From CAZPMT01 sp964587655 (GTDB taxonomy: Bacteria > Hydrogenedentota > Hydrogenedentia > Hydrogenedentales > SLHB01): DNA of 19,914 nt. The position numbers and the translations under genes are program-made. The notes beneath the pieces were generated by a model that saw only the letters and a program-made list of their open reading frames with translations, was not told the origin of the DNA and did no database searches. Within the stretch, counting starts at the first letter, position 1. Each line of letters opens with the position of its first letter. Location: the NCBI GenBank assembly GCA_964587655.1, contig CAZPMT010000104.1:1-19914 (forward strand). Reading direction: 5' to 3'. Positions 12,813 through 19,914 of the stretch are shown piece by piece.

Positions 12813-15635
12813 ATGCACGGTTCGAATGCCATGCTCTTGTTGTGTGCGTTGTTGATCATGTGCGCCCCGAAGGCCCTTGCCCAAGGAGAGTCCGCCTCAT
12901 CCGGTACGAAGGTCGCCGGCGTGCTGTATCCCCACGGCATGACGGACAAGGCCAAAGCAAACGCCGCCGCGCATCCCTGGGCCGCTGCCATGCAGAAGGA
13001 GATGATCGATGGGGCCGCGCCGTGGCTTGCCATGGCTGACGACGATTTGTGGAAGCTGGTGTTCGGCGCTACGATCAGACGCTCTTGGATGGTGTGGTCC
13101 GATGGGTTCTGCCCGGCGTGCAAGAAAGACGTGAAGATGTACGCGTGGGAGATGGACCCGTGGGAGATTCCGTGGAAAACGCGTTGTCCGCTCTGCAAGG
13201 AACTCTTTCCCAAGAATGATTTCTTCGCGTTCTATCGTTCGGGCCTGGACGAGCACGGCGTCTTCCAGCCGAGCCGCGCCGACCGCTCGCTGCTCTTCAA
13301 CACGGACCATCCCGATCCGAACGACGCGCTGCACGCGTTCGGCGTTGACGACGGCGAGGGTTACGTGGACGGCGAAGGCTGCCGGTGGCGTTTCATCGGC
13401 GCCTATCTCATCTACGGGCAATGGAAGAAATGGATCGTCGCGGGCGTCACGCGCATGAGCAATGCCTATGTGGTCACCGGCGATCCCGAGTACGCGCGCA
13501 AGACGGTCATACTTCTCGATCGCATCGCCGACGTGTTTCCGCCGTTCGACTTCGGTTCGCAGGGGTTCGTTTACGAGGAAAGAACGGACGGGCCGCTTCG
13601 CGGCCAGGTTTCGACGTGGCATGACGCCTGCGAGGAAGTCCGCGAGTTGACGCTCGGCTACGATCGCGTCTTCGAGGCCGCGAAGGCGCAGGAGAATGAC
13701 CTGGTCGCATTTCTTTCAGGAAAAGCTCAGGAGTACAAGCTGGACAATCCCAAGAAGACGTGGACGGACATTCAACGCAACATCGAGGAGCGCATTTTCC
13801 GCGACACGCTTGCGCATCGAGAGCGCATCGAATCGAACTATCCCACGACGGATCGGGCGATCTTGACCATAAAGACCGTGCTCGACTGGCCCCGCAACCG
13901 TGAGGAAGTGATGGGGCTTCTGGATGGCATCATCACGAAATCGACCGCCGTCGACGGCGTCAGCGGCGAGAAGGGCCTTGCCGGCTACACGACGATCGCG
14001 CCGCGCTCGGTGTCGGTCATCCTGGGCGAGTTCAGCCGGATCGAACCCGATTTTCTGCGCGCGGTGTACGAGCGCCACCCGCGCCTGCGCGAGTGTTATC
14101 GCTTCCACGTCGACACGTGGTGCACGGAGAAGTTCTATCCGCACTCGGGGGACAGCGGCGGGTTCGGCACTCAGGTTCCGTCGTATGCGGGCGTCTCGTT
14201 CAGCAGGAACCCCGGCGCCGGGCCTTCGATGTACACGTTTATGTGGGATCTGTACGCGGCGACACGGGACCCGGCGTTCGTTCAGGTGCTGTATCACGGC
14301 AACGATCACAAACTCGATGAACTGCCGCACGATATCTTCGCGGAAAATCCCGATGCCTTTCAAGCGCGGGTCAAGGAAGTGATTGACAAGACGGGCGTGG
14401 ACATCACACCGCCGAGCGTCAACAAGCAGGAATGGCGCATCGCGCTGTTGCGCAGCGGCGCCGGCGAGAATCAGCGGACGTTATGGATCGATTACGACTC
14501 GGGCGAGCGCCACAGTCACGCGGACGGAATGAACATCGGACTGTTCGCGAAGGGGCTTGATCTCATCCCTGAATTCGGGTACCCGCCGGTGGGTTACGGC
14601 GGCTGGGAGTCGCAGAAGGCGCGCTGGTATACGAAAACGGCGGCACATGTCACGGTCGCCGTTGACGGAAACGATCAGAAGCGCGTCAACAGCGGCGTGA
14701 CGTCGCTTTGGGCCGACGGCAACCGGTTTCGCGCCATTCGCTGTTCGGACCCCGCGATGATCGGAGGCGCACGCTACGAAAGGACCGTCGCACTCATCGA
14801 TCTCGATGATCGGGATTCGTACGTCATCGATGCGTTCATTGTGTCCGGAGGAAAGGATCACGCGAAGTTCTTCCATTCTTTCTTCGGAACGATTGAGACG
14901 CAGGGTCTGACGCTCGAGAACGCGGAGGACTACGGTTATCAAACGGAGATGCGGAACTTCCGCTGCGATCGCAAGCCCGCCACAGCGTGGTACGTGGATT
15001 GGACGACCGAGGACCAGTACAAGTATCTCGCGTCGCCAAAGAACATTCATTTGCGATACACAGACTTGACGACGGGCGCGGCGGCTTATCTCGCGGAGGG
15101 GTGGGTGGACGCGCAGCTTTACGGCGGCAGTGGCGGGACGTACATCCCGCGCGTCATGACGAGACGGACGAGTCCGGATGATACGCCGCTTACGTCCACG
15201 TTTGTGTCCGTAATCGAATCTTATGAGAACGAATCGAATCTCAAGACGCTGCGCCGCCTCGCGCTGACGGGTCCCGACGGCCGGCCATCGCCCGAGACCG
15301 CCGTGGGGATCGAGATCCAACGCCGGGATGGACGTCGCGACCTTTGCATCATGCCCGATGCCACGACCGCCGCCGAAGCGCAGGATGCGGAGAATAAGTT
15401 CCGCGTGTTCGGGTCGCTCGGCTTTGTCACGCTCGGCCCGGGGGGGCCCGAGCGAGTTGTGTTGTGCCAGGGCGGCGGAATCGAGATCGGTGACCTTACA
15501 CTCAAGACCAAACAGGCCGTGCAATTCATGGAGGTCGTGTTGGAGGGTTCCAAGGCGCGCGTTCTCGCGGGAAATCGGGGAGACATCGAATCGATCACGC
15601 GCGGATCTGAGACCATCGAGATCGCCGGTCCGTAA
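12813..15635 (+). CDS. Secreted heparinase II/III-type polysaccharide lyase
   Basis: The product has 940 residues. A signal peptide (residues 1-23, cleavage after ALA and before QGES) directs export. A four-cysteine zinc-ribbon-like element follows (C100-x2-C103 and C125-x2-C128). Then comes an alpha-helical toroid (about 180-480) with conserved W/H/Y-rich segments such as RFHVDTWCTEKFYPHSGDSG, and a beta-sandwich heparinase II/III-like domain starting near 545 with ERHSHADGMNIGLF (H567, H569, D571). These enzymes cleave uronate-containing polysaccharides by beta-elimination; the substrate could be heparin-like, alginate- or ulvan-like and cannot be read from sequence. GGGAGAA upstream supports the ATG. 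The gene lies between the pseudokinase (36 bp) and uridine kinase (12 bp) genes and is almost certainly cotranscribed with them. Confidence 0.8.
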   Translation: MHGSNAMLLLCALLIMCAPKALAQGESASSGTKVAGVLYPHGMTDKAKANAAAHPWAAAMQKEMIDGAAPWLAMADDDLWKLVFGATIRRSWMVWSDGFCPACKKDVKMYAWEMDPWEIPWKTRCPLCKELFPKNDFFAFYRSGLDEHGVFQPSRADRSLLFNTDHPDPNDALHAFGVDDGEGYVDGEGCRWRFIGAYLIYGQWKKWIVAGVTRMSNAYVVTGDPEYARKTVILLDRIADVFPPFDFGSQGFVYEERTDGPLRGQVSTWHDACEEVRELTLGYDRVFEAAKAQENDLVAFLSGKAQEYKLDNPKKTWTDIQRNIEERIFRDTLAHRERIESNYPTTDRAILTIKTVLDWPRNREEVMGLLDGIITKSTAVDGVSGEKGLAGYTTIAPRSVSVILGEFSRIEPDFLRAVYERHPRLRECYRFHVDTWCTEKFYPHSGDSGGFGTQVPSYAGVSFSRNPGAGPSMYTFMWDLYAATRDPAFVQVLYHGNDHKLDELPHDIFAENPDAFQARVKEVIDKTGVDITPPSVNKQEWRIALLRSGAGENQRTLWIDYDSGERHSHADGMNIGLFAKGLDLIPEFGYPPVGYGGWESQKARWYTKTAAHVTVAVDGNDQKRVNSGVTSLWADGNRFRAIRCSDPAMIGGARYERTVALIDLDDRDSYVIDAFIVSGGKDHAKFFHSFFGTIETQGLTLENAEDYGYQTEMRNFRCDRKPATAWYVDWTTEDQYKYLASPKNIHLRYTDLTTGAAAYLAEGWVDAQLYGGSGGTYIPRVMTRRTSPDDTPLTSTFVSVIESYENESNLKTLRRLALTGPDGRPSPETAVGIEIQRRDGRRDLCIMPDATTAAEAQDAENKFRVFGSLGFVTLGPGGPERVVLCQGGGIEIGDLTLKTKQAVQFMEVVLEGSKARVLAGNRGDIESITRGSETIEIAGP

Positions 15636-15647
15636 CGAGGAGGGGGT

Positions 15648-16289
15648 ATGGTTCAGATTATCGGCATTGCCGGCGGGTCGTGCTCCGGGAAAACGACGCT
15701 GGCGGCACGTCTCGCTGAACTCGTGCCAGATGGTCCCGCTACGATCGTCTCTTTGGATTCGTATTACCGCGATCTTTCGCACCTGACGCCGGAGCAGCGG
15801 GCCACATGGAATTTCGACGCGCCGGAAGCGCTCGACGACGGCCTTTTGTTTCAGCATCTTCGCGCACTTCTCGAAGGAGCGGCGATCGAAAAACCGGTGT
15901 ACGACTTTTCGACGCACACGCGTGCGGCGCGGACGGAGCGCGTGAATCCGGCGCGGTTCATCATCATCGAGGGATTGTTCGTCCTGTATTGGCGGGAGAT
16001 TCGAGAGCTTCTGGGCACAAAGGTTTTCATCGCGGTGCGGGACGAAGTGTGTCTTGCGCGGCGCATCGCACGCGACGTGCGCGAGCGGGGACGCACTGAG
16101 GAATCAGTTCGCGCGCAATACGCCGCGACCGTGCGCCCCATGTACGAGGAGTATTGCGAACCCACGGCGCGCTTCGCCGACATCCGCGTCTCCGGCGAGG
16201 AATCAGTCGATCAGCTTGTCGAGACCGTCCTGCGGCACATCGCAGGACCTTACCCCGCCGCCCGCGACTTATCCGAAGGACATCAGTAG
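15648..16289 (+). CDS. udk: Uridine kinase
   Basis: The product is a 213-residue cytosolic P-loop kinase that phosphorylates uridine or cytidine to the monophosphate in pyrimidine salvage. The Walker A motif GGSCSGKTT (residues 9-17) comes first, then SLDSYYRDLSHL, which is characteristic of the uridine kinase/phosphoribulokinase family. NFDAPEALD, PVYDFSTHTR and IIEGLFVLY follow, all in the expected order. Length matches the family. The start is preceded by GAGGAGGGGGT, a strong ribosome binding site, 12 bp after the lyase stop codon. The last 21 bp overlap the 3' end of the oppositely oriented nuclease gene. I see no clear terminator between the two operons. Confidence 0.9.
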   Translation: MVQIIGIAGGSCSGKTTLAARLAELVPDGPATIVSLDSYYRDLSHLTPEQRATWNFDAPEALDDGLLFQHLRALLEGAAIEKPVYDFSTHTRAARTERVNPARFIIIEGLFVLYWREIRELLGTKVFIAVRDEVCLARRIARDVRERGRTEESVRAQYAATVRPMYEEYCEPTARFADIRVSGEESVDQLVETVLRHIAGPYPAARDLSEGHQ

Positions 16290-16937
16290 GTGATGGCAAC
16301 GGAATTCGCTGGCTATCCCTGATGTAGTTCCAAGATCCCTTGGGTGACAGGAATAGCGATGGTCCCTATCCGGAAATGAAGCGCACACTGTCAGCTCGCA
16401 TTGAATGGCTTCAGCGATAGCATGGAAAGCTCTTTCGGCGGTTCCGGAAAGCAGGTAGCCAAGCATAGCCGCCTCAGAAGAAAAGGTGGAATAGCGGCCA
16501 GTCAAGAAGTTATCGTCAATTTCCCTGACATATCGGCTCACGGTGCCGTCGCTTCGGACGACCTTAGCTTCGATGCTGAAATGCGAGCGAACATTTCGTC
16601 CGAGAAGACGAAAAGCAAGATCGCTCTGGGGCGGGCGTCCCTTACACTTCTGCCGTCCGCTCTCAAGTGGTTGATGCACCACCGCGAAGGGAGAATACGG
16701 ATCAAGCTGATGCATGACGTCTTGGATACGGGCGTGGAGCGCCGCCGTGATCTCGTCCTCAAAATGCGAATCGTCTTTCCTTACCTCGAAGCGGTCGCCT
16801 TTGCGCAATCGATCATACCCTTGCCAAACATAGTCGAGCATGACGTGGATGGCATCGGGTTGCAGACGCTTCGCAAGTTCCACAAAATCCTCGGGGATGG
16901 GGTAATTCCCTTGAAGGGGAGAGTTGCGATCAGCCAA
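16269..16937 (-). CDS. Putative PD-(D/E)XK restriction endonuclease subunit
   Basis: The product is a 222-residue protein of no family I can name. Its central part fits a PD-(D/E)XK nuclease core: an acidic helix FEDEITAALHARI (E60/E62), SDLAFRL (D106), then FSIEAKVV (E123-x-K125). It begins with TTG at 16937, supported by GGGGAGG 6 nt upstream, and overlaps the methyltransferase stop by 8 nt, suggesting translational coupling. The position directly behind a DNA methyltransferase makes it the likely cleavage partner of a two-gene restriction-modification system. The 3' end overlaps the uridine kinase gene by 21 bp. Family membership is inferred from motif spacing only. A regulatory or accessory protein is the alternative. 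Confidence 0.65.
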   Translation of the reverse strand: MADRNSPLQGNYPIPEDFVELAKRLQPDAIHVMLDYVWQGYDRLRKGDRFEVRKDDSHFEDEITAALHARIQDVMHQLDPYSPFAVVHQPLESGRQKCKGRPPQSDLAFRLLGRNVRSHFSIEAKVVRSDGTVSRYVREIDDNFLTGRYSTFSSEAAMLGYLLSGTAERAFHAIAEAIQCELTVCASFPDRDHRYSCHPRDLGTTSGIASEFRCHHLLMSFG

Positions 16938-19908
16938 GGCGCGCCTCCCCGGCGAACGCCTCGGGGTTACCGTGCTTCATTATGTCCGCAACGATGTCAT
17001 CGGCGTCCCTTAAGGCCGCAGAGCGAGTCCAATAACGAAGCTGGTTGGGCTTGATTAGGAAAACGGTAGGGACGTTGAGAATCCTTCTGTTCTCTCTGAC
17101 GGGAAGGGTCTGATAGATTCTGGAAACACGACGGTAGTAGATTGCCTCCGTCTGCGTAGCCAGAGTCTCGCTATGGCCATCCTGCGCGGATTGCCCCAGG
17201 ACTTTCAGCAAGTCGCCATCCCTAACATCTTCGTAGCGGATGCGCTCTGACCTCGCCCAATCTAGATGAATACCCACCATGCAGAAGGGAGAATCGCTAA
17301 GATCGGGAGGTCGGAAGATCGTGGCGCAGACATTCTTGTCCGAACCGAAACCCGATTGGAGAACGTGAAGAAACCAGTCTGAATAGGTTTCAAGAACAGT
17401 TGACAGATGTGGACTTCTCCATACGGCATCCCTGCTTGTTTTCCTCTTTTTTACAGCATTGTCAGGAAGAGTAATGCGAAAGAAATCCTCAATCATAGCC
17501 CTGTGAACGTCATTCAGTTCATAGAGCCCGAACACGGCATTGTCAATCTGCCCCGATGACATCTTCTGCAGTGAGTCTAGCGAGAGACCGGAGGACTGCG
17601 GAATGGGCAGCCCGCGCATATCGACATCCCTGAGGGAAGGCCGGTAACTTGCCATTCGACCTGACGATAGATAGAAGTAATACACTGAGAGAACGCTATT
17701 TGCGCAGGCAGTAAAGGTTGCCAGGCGCTCCTCGGTCCTGGCATGAAAGCCATAGAATGATTGGGAGAAGAGCAGGTGCTGGCATCGGTCGTCCAGAATG
17801 GCAACAACCTTAAACCGACTCTCTTGGACCGTCCATGATTTCTTCATTATTGCACACGGAAGCTGGAACACTTCCATCCTCTTGGGTCGATGAAAGCGTG
17901 GATTGACATTCAGAGGAAACCTTGACGCTGTCGCGACGACGGGGAGAGAGTCCCAAGTCGTGTGACACTCAAGCACTGGATGACCGAGTCTGTCTGAATA
18001 TTCCCCCACCGCTTCTTTGCCGCGCTGAAATCCACGCTCGCTTGGCTGTTCTATATATTTATCTATTTCTACGAACCTTCTCTTTAGGTATCGGATAAGA
18101 GCAAGGTCTCTCTGCCCGCCCCACGTGAGCGCTGGCCAGACAATAGGGTCATCGGCTGCTTCTTCAGGCCAAATCCAGTTGAGGTCCTGCTCGTCAATAA
18201 CAACGTGCGCCTGATCTTCCTGGTTGTTGGTTTGCTTAGGGGACCAATAGGCTATCGCCTCGCCGTCGGGTGCGGAAGGTCGCATCTTGATGATGCATGC
18301 AGGCCCGACTGCTTCAGGAAATATGCCGAGAAATCGGAGCGCGGAGAGGTTGACGACTTCATCGACTTTATACTGCGTGAACAGTTTCTTGCGGAAAGCC
18401 TTTGCCGGACCACTGACATTAAAGAGCAAAGAACCAGCCGGTTGGATCATACAGATGCGGCCGTCAGCCTTGCAGAGCCGGGAGGCCTTGGCGAGGAAGA
18501 GAGTCCCAGTCTGTTTATCGGCGATCGGCCAGGCATCGCTTGTGCTTATCGTAGCCCAGGCCTTAGCCTTTTTGGTTAGGCTATCCTCGCCCCACGGCGC
18601 GTTGCCGACGATAAGGTCGTATCGTGCAGCATCCTCGTGTGTCCGAATGCCGGGAACATCCTCTAAGAAGAAGTCGGCGGTCCGAATCCTCTTATCCCGT
18701 AACGAGGGAAAGCGAACCCGCGTCCAGGTGTACTTCGGATCGATTTCGTCACACATGGCAAGATAGAGACTGAACGACGCGACTCGAACGGCATTCGGAT
18801 TGGTGTCTACGCCGAAAAGGTTGTTCTCCAGAAGACTTCGGAGAAAGTCGGGCTCCGGGTCTTGGCCGGGGTGGGCCTTTCGCCAGCGATGAACAAGGCG
18901 TTGGAAAGACTTGACAAGGAAAACGGCGGAACCGCAGCAGGGATCAAGTATTTTCAAATCGTGCTCCGTCCCGCGCCACGGGAGCACTTTATCTAGCATG
19001 AAATCAACGAGGAACGGCCGCGTATAGTGCTCACCGACGCCCTTTGCGCCGTCGTTTCGCTTGGTCACAAATTCTTCGTAGATGCTGCTGACGAACTCGA
19101 GTGGGATTGTGTCAAAGGAGTAGTGCGGCCAGAGAAGATACTGCCCGTTCTCCATCTGCAGGGAGCCGCTGACGAAATCGGCGAGCGTCTTGAGGTGAGG
19201 AGTCTTCACCTCTCGCTCCTCGGCGCTGAGGTTCCGCGGGAAGAGGTCACCGTTGAACCGTTTGTTGAGCCACTTGAACAGAGCGAACGTGTCGCCTTTA
19301 TGAGTGAGTATCGAGTATAGGTCATTGTGAAACTTAGCCAAGACGCCTGCCTTGTGCAGCTTGGTTAGTCTCTCTTTGTTCAGCGCGGCTCGGCCTTGTG
19401 AGTCCATTCTGTCAAAGAGAAACTGTACGAAAACGACGCGGGCGAGCAGATCGTGTGCCGTGCCCACGCTAAGCCCCGATTCTTCTGCGGTCGTTCTTGT
19501 CAAACGCTCGCGGACGTATCGCAGGTTCTCTAAGAGCATGGCATCGGCGCGCTGGCTGCGATCGAAGCGATCTGCATGGCGTTCCAGAAACTGGCCCGAG
19601 GCCAACTGACTCCAATGGAGGGTGTCGGCAAGAGTGGTCAGATCTAGAGAGTCACCGTCTCCACATGAAACGATCGGCTCATCGGGGAATTTTCCGCTTT
19701 GCGCTTCTGGCTTTTCGTAGCAACTCCACGTCCGCAGCAGGTGCGGCTCCAAAGTGATGAGCAGAGGGGTACGGCAGAAGTTCCAGGCTAGTGCGCGCGT
19801 ACGTCGCAGGTGTTCCGGAGTCAGCGCCTGATTGAATTCACAAACGAGGGCGATAGGAGGATCTGAGAGCCTGTGAAAAAATGCCCGGCGCGAGAAAAGG
19901 CTTGACAT
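16930..19908 (-). CDS. N6-adenine DNA methyltransferase (Eco57I/N6_Mtase-like) of a restriction-modification module
   Basis: The product has 992 residues. The sequence GVGEHYTRPFLVDFML (about residue 300) precedes SAM-binding motif I, LDPCCGSAVFLV (D322), where the usual second glycine of GSG is alanine. FGVDTNPNAVRVA follows (motif II), then the catalytic motif VGNAPWG (N436-A437-P438-W439), a variant of NPPY/F/W with Ala for the first Pro. The N-terminal third is helical. The C-terminal half (about 600-992) would hold target recognition; I recognise no nuclease motif in it. The ATG at 19908 is directly preceded by an in-frame TAA, so the frame cannot extend further, but the ribosome binding site falls at the window edge. 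Base composition is more AT-rich than the rest of the window, suggesting transfer. Confidence 0.8.
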   Translation of the reverse strand: MSSLFSRRAFFHRLSDPPIALVCEFNQALTPEHLRRTRALAWNFCRTPLLITLEPHLLRTWSCYEKPEAQSGKFPDEPIVSCGDGDSLDLTTLADTLHWSQLASGQFLERHADRFDRSQRADAMLLENLRYVRERLTRTTAEESGLSVGTAHDLLARVVFVQFLFDRMDSQGRAALNKERLTKLHKAGVLAKFHNDLYSILTHKGDTFALFKWLNKRFNGDLFPRNLSAEEREVKTPHLKTLADFVSGSLQMENGQYLLWPHYSFDTIPLEFVSSIYEEFVTKRNDGAKGVGEHYTRPFLVDFMLDKVLPWRGTEHDLKILDPCCGSAVFLVKSFQRLVHRWRKAHPGQDPEPDFLRSLLENNLFGVDTNPNAVRVASFSLYLAMCDEIDPKYTWTRVRFPSLRDKRIRTADFFLEDVPGIRTHEDAARYDLIVGNAPWGEDSLTKKAKAWATISTSDAWPIADKQTGTLFLAKASRLCKADGRICMIQPAGSLLFNVSGPAKAFRKKLFTQYKVDEVVNLSALRFLGIFPEAVGPACIIKMRPSAPDGEAIAYWSPKQTNNQEDQAHVVIDEQDLNWIWPEEAADDPIVWPALTWGGQRDLALIRYLKRRFVEIDKYIEQPSERGFQRGKEAVGEYSDRLGHPVLECHTTWDSLPVVATASRFPLNVNPRFHRPKRMEVFQLPCAIMKKSWTVQESRFKVVAILDDRCQHLLFSQSFYGFHARTEERLATFTACANSVLSVYYFYLSSGRMASYRPSLRDVDMRGLPIPQSSGLSLDSLQKMSSGQIDNAVFGLYELNDVHRAMIEDFFRITLPDNAVKKRKTSRDAVWRSPHLSTVLETYSDWFLHVLQSGFGSDKNVCATIFRPPDLSDSPFCMVGIHLDWARSERIRYEDVRDGDLLKVLGQSAQDGHSETLATQTEAIYYRRVSRIYQTLPVRENRRILNVPTVFLIKPNQLRYWTRSAALRDADDIVADIMKHGNPEAFAGEARLG
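16944..16950 (-). promoter_or_regulatory. Strong ribosome binding site deciding a TTG start
   Basis: GGGGAGG on the minus strand lies 6 nt upstream of the TTG at 16937. It is located inside the last codons of the methyltransferase gene. It is the main support for the non-standard start of the nuclease gene. Confidence 0.65.
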
Positions 19909-19914
19909 TTATAG

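Noticed and set aside
11730..12884. 384-codon minus-strand frame
   Set aside because: Antisense to the pseudokinase coiled coil, linker and PDZ region; Arg/Leu-rich, typical of GC-rich shadows.
14481..15917. 478-codon minus-strand frame
   Set aside because: Antisense to the lyase and uridine kinase genes, both with strong family motifs and ribosome binding sites.

Overview
This window looks like a bacterial chromosome segment from a PVC-like or Hydrogenedentota-like environmental lineage, probably metagenome-derived. That assignment is inference. It rests on a giant PKD-repeat lipoprotein with a long Gly-Glu spacer, two PqaA-type (PhoPQ-related) hydrolase domains in one chain, a secreted heparinase-type lyase next to a transmembrane pseudokinase with a PDZ domain, and text-like low-complexity DNA. 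Most of the window is GC-rich (37 of 60 bases counted by hand at 14461-14520). The right-hand 3.6 kb is visibly more AT-rich (26 of 60 at 17401-17460).

Region 1 (1-1657) is a decayed accessory zone. The left edge holds the start of a GIY-YIG nuclease gene running off the window on the minus strand. It is followed by a cluster of palindromic repeats (core palindrome ATTCCCGC...GCGGGAAT) that includes two copies of a longer unit of about 97 bp. Then come the C-terminal stump of a type IIG-like restriction-modification enzyme, a 64-residue orphan fragment, and two blocks of low-complexity AAGGACAAAGG-type DNA.

Region 2 (1658-3039) has a single-domain PilZ protein (+) converging on a glycerol-1-phosphate dehydrogenase/AraM-like enzyme (-) with its three metal ligands intact.

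Region 3 (3160-10032, minus) is one gene of about 2,290 codons, closed by an intrinsic terminator. It encodes a lipoprotein with this order: a BACON-like Ig domain, four PKD domains, a first PhoPQ-related alpha/beta hydrolase, a fifth PKD, a (Gly-Glu)29 spacer, a second PhoPQ-related hydrolase split by an inserted seven-repeat WD40 propeller, and a C-terminal C45/Ntn-type hydrolase. The nested propeller is the most unusual observation in the window.

Region 4 (10039-16289, plus) begins with a divergent intergenic region carrying a 28-bp perfect inverted repeat, a candidate promoter and an operator-like 11-bp inverted repeat. It continues as a tight operon of three genes: a transmembrane pseudokinase-PDZ protein, a secreted heparinase II/III-type polysaccharide lyase, and uridine kinase.

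Region 5 (16269-19908, minus) is a two-gene restriction-modification-like module. A 992-residue N6-adenine DNA methyltransferase overlaps by 8 nt a TTG-initiated PD-(D/E)XK nuclease, whose 3' end overlaps the uridine kinase gene tail to tail. Its lower GC and position suggest horizontal acquisition. I see no rRNA, tRNA, CRISPR array or complete insertion sequence.
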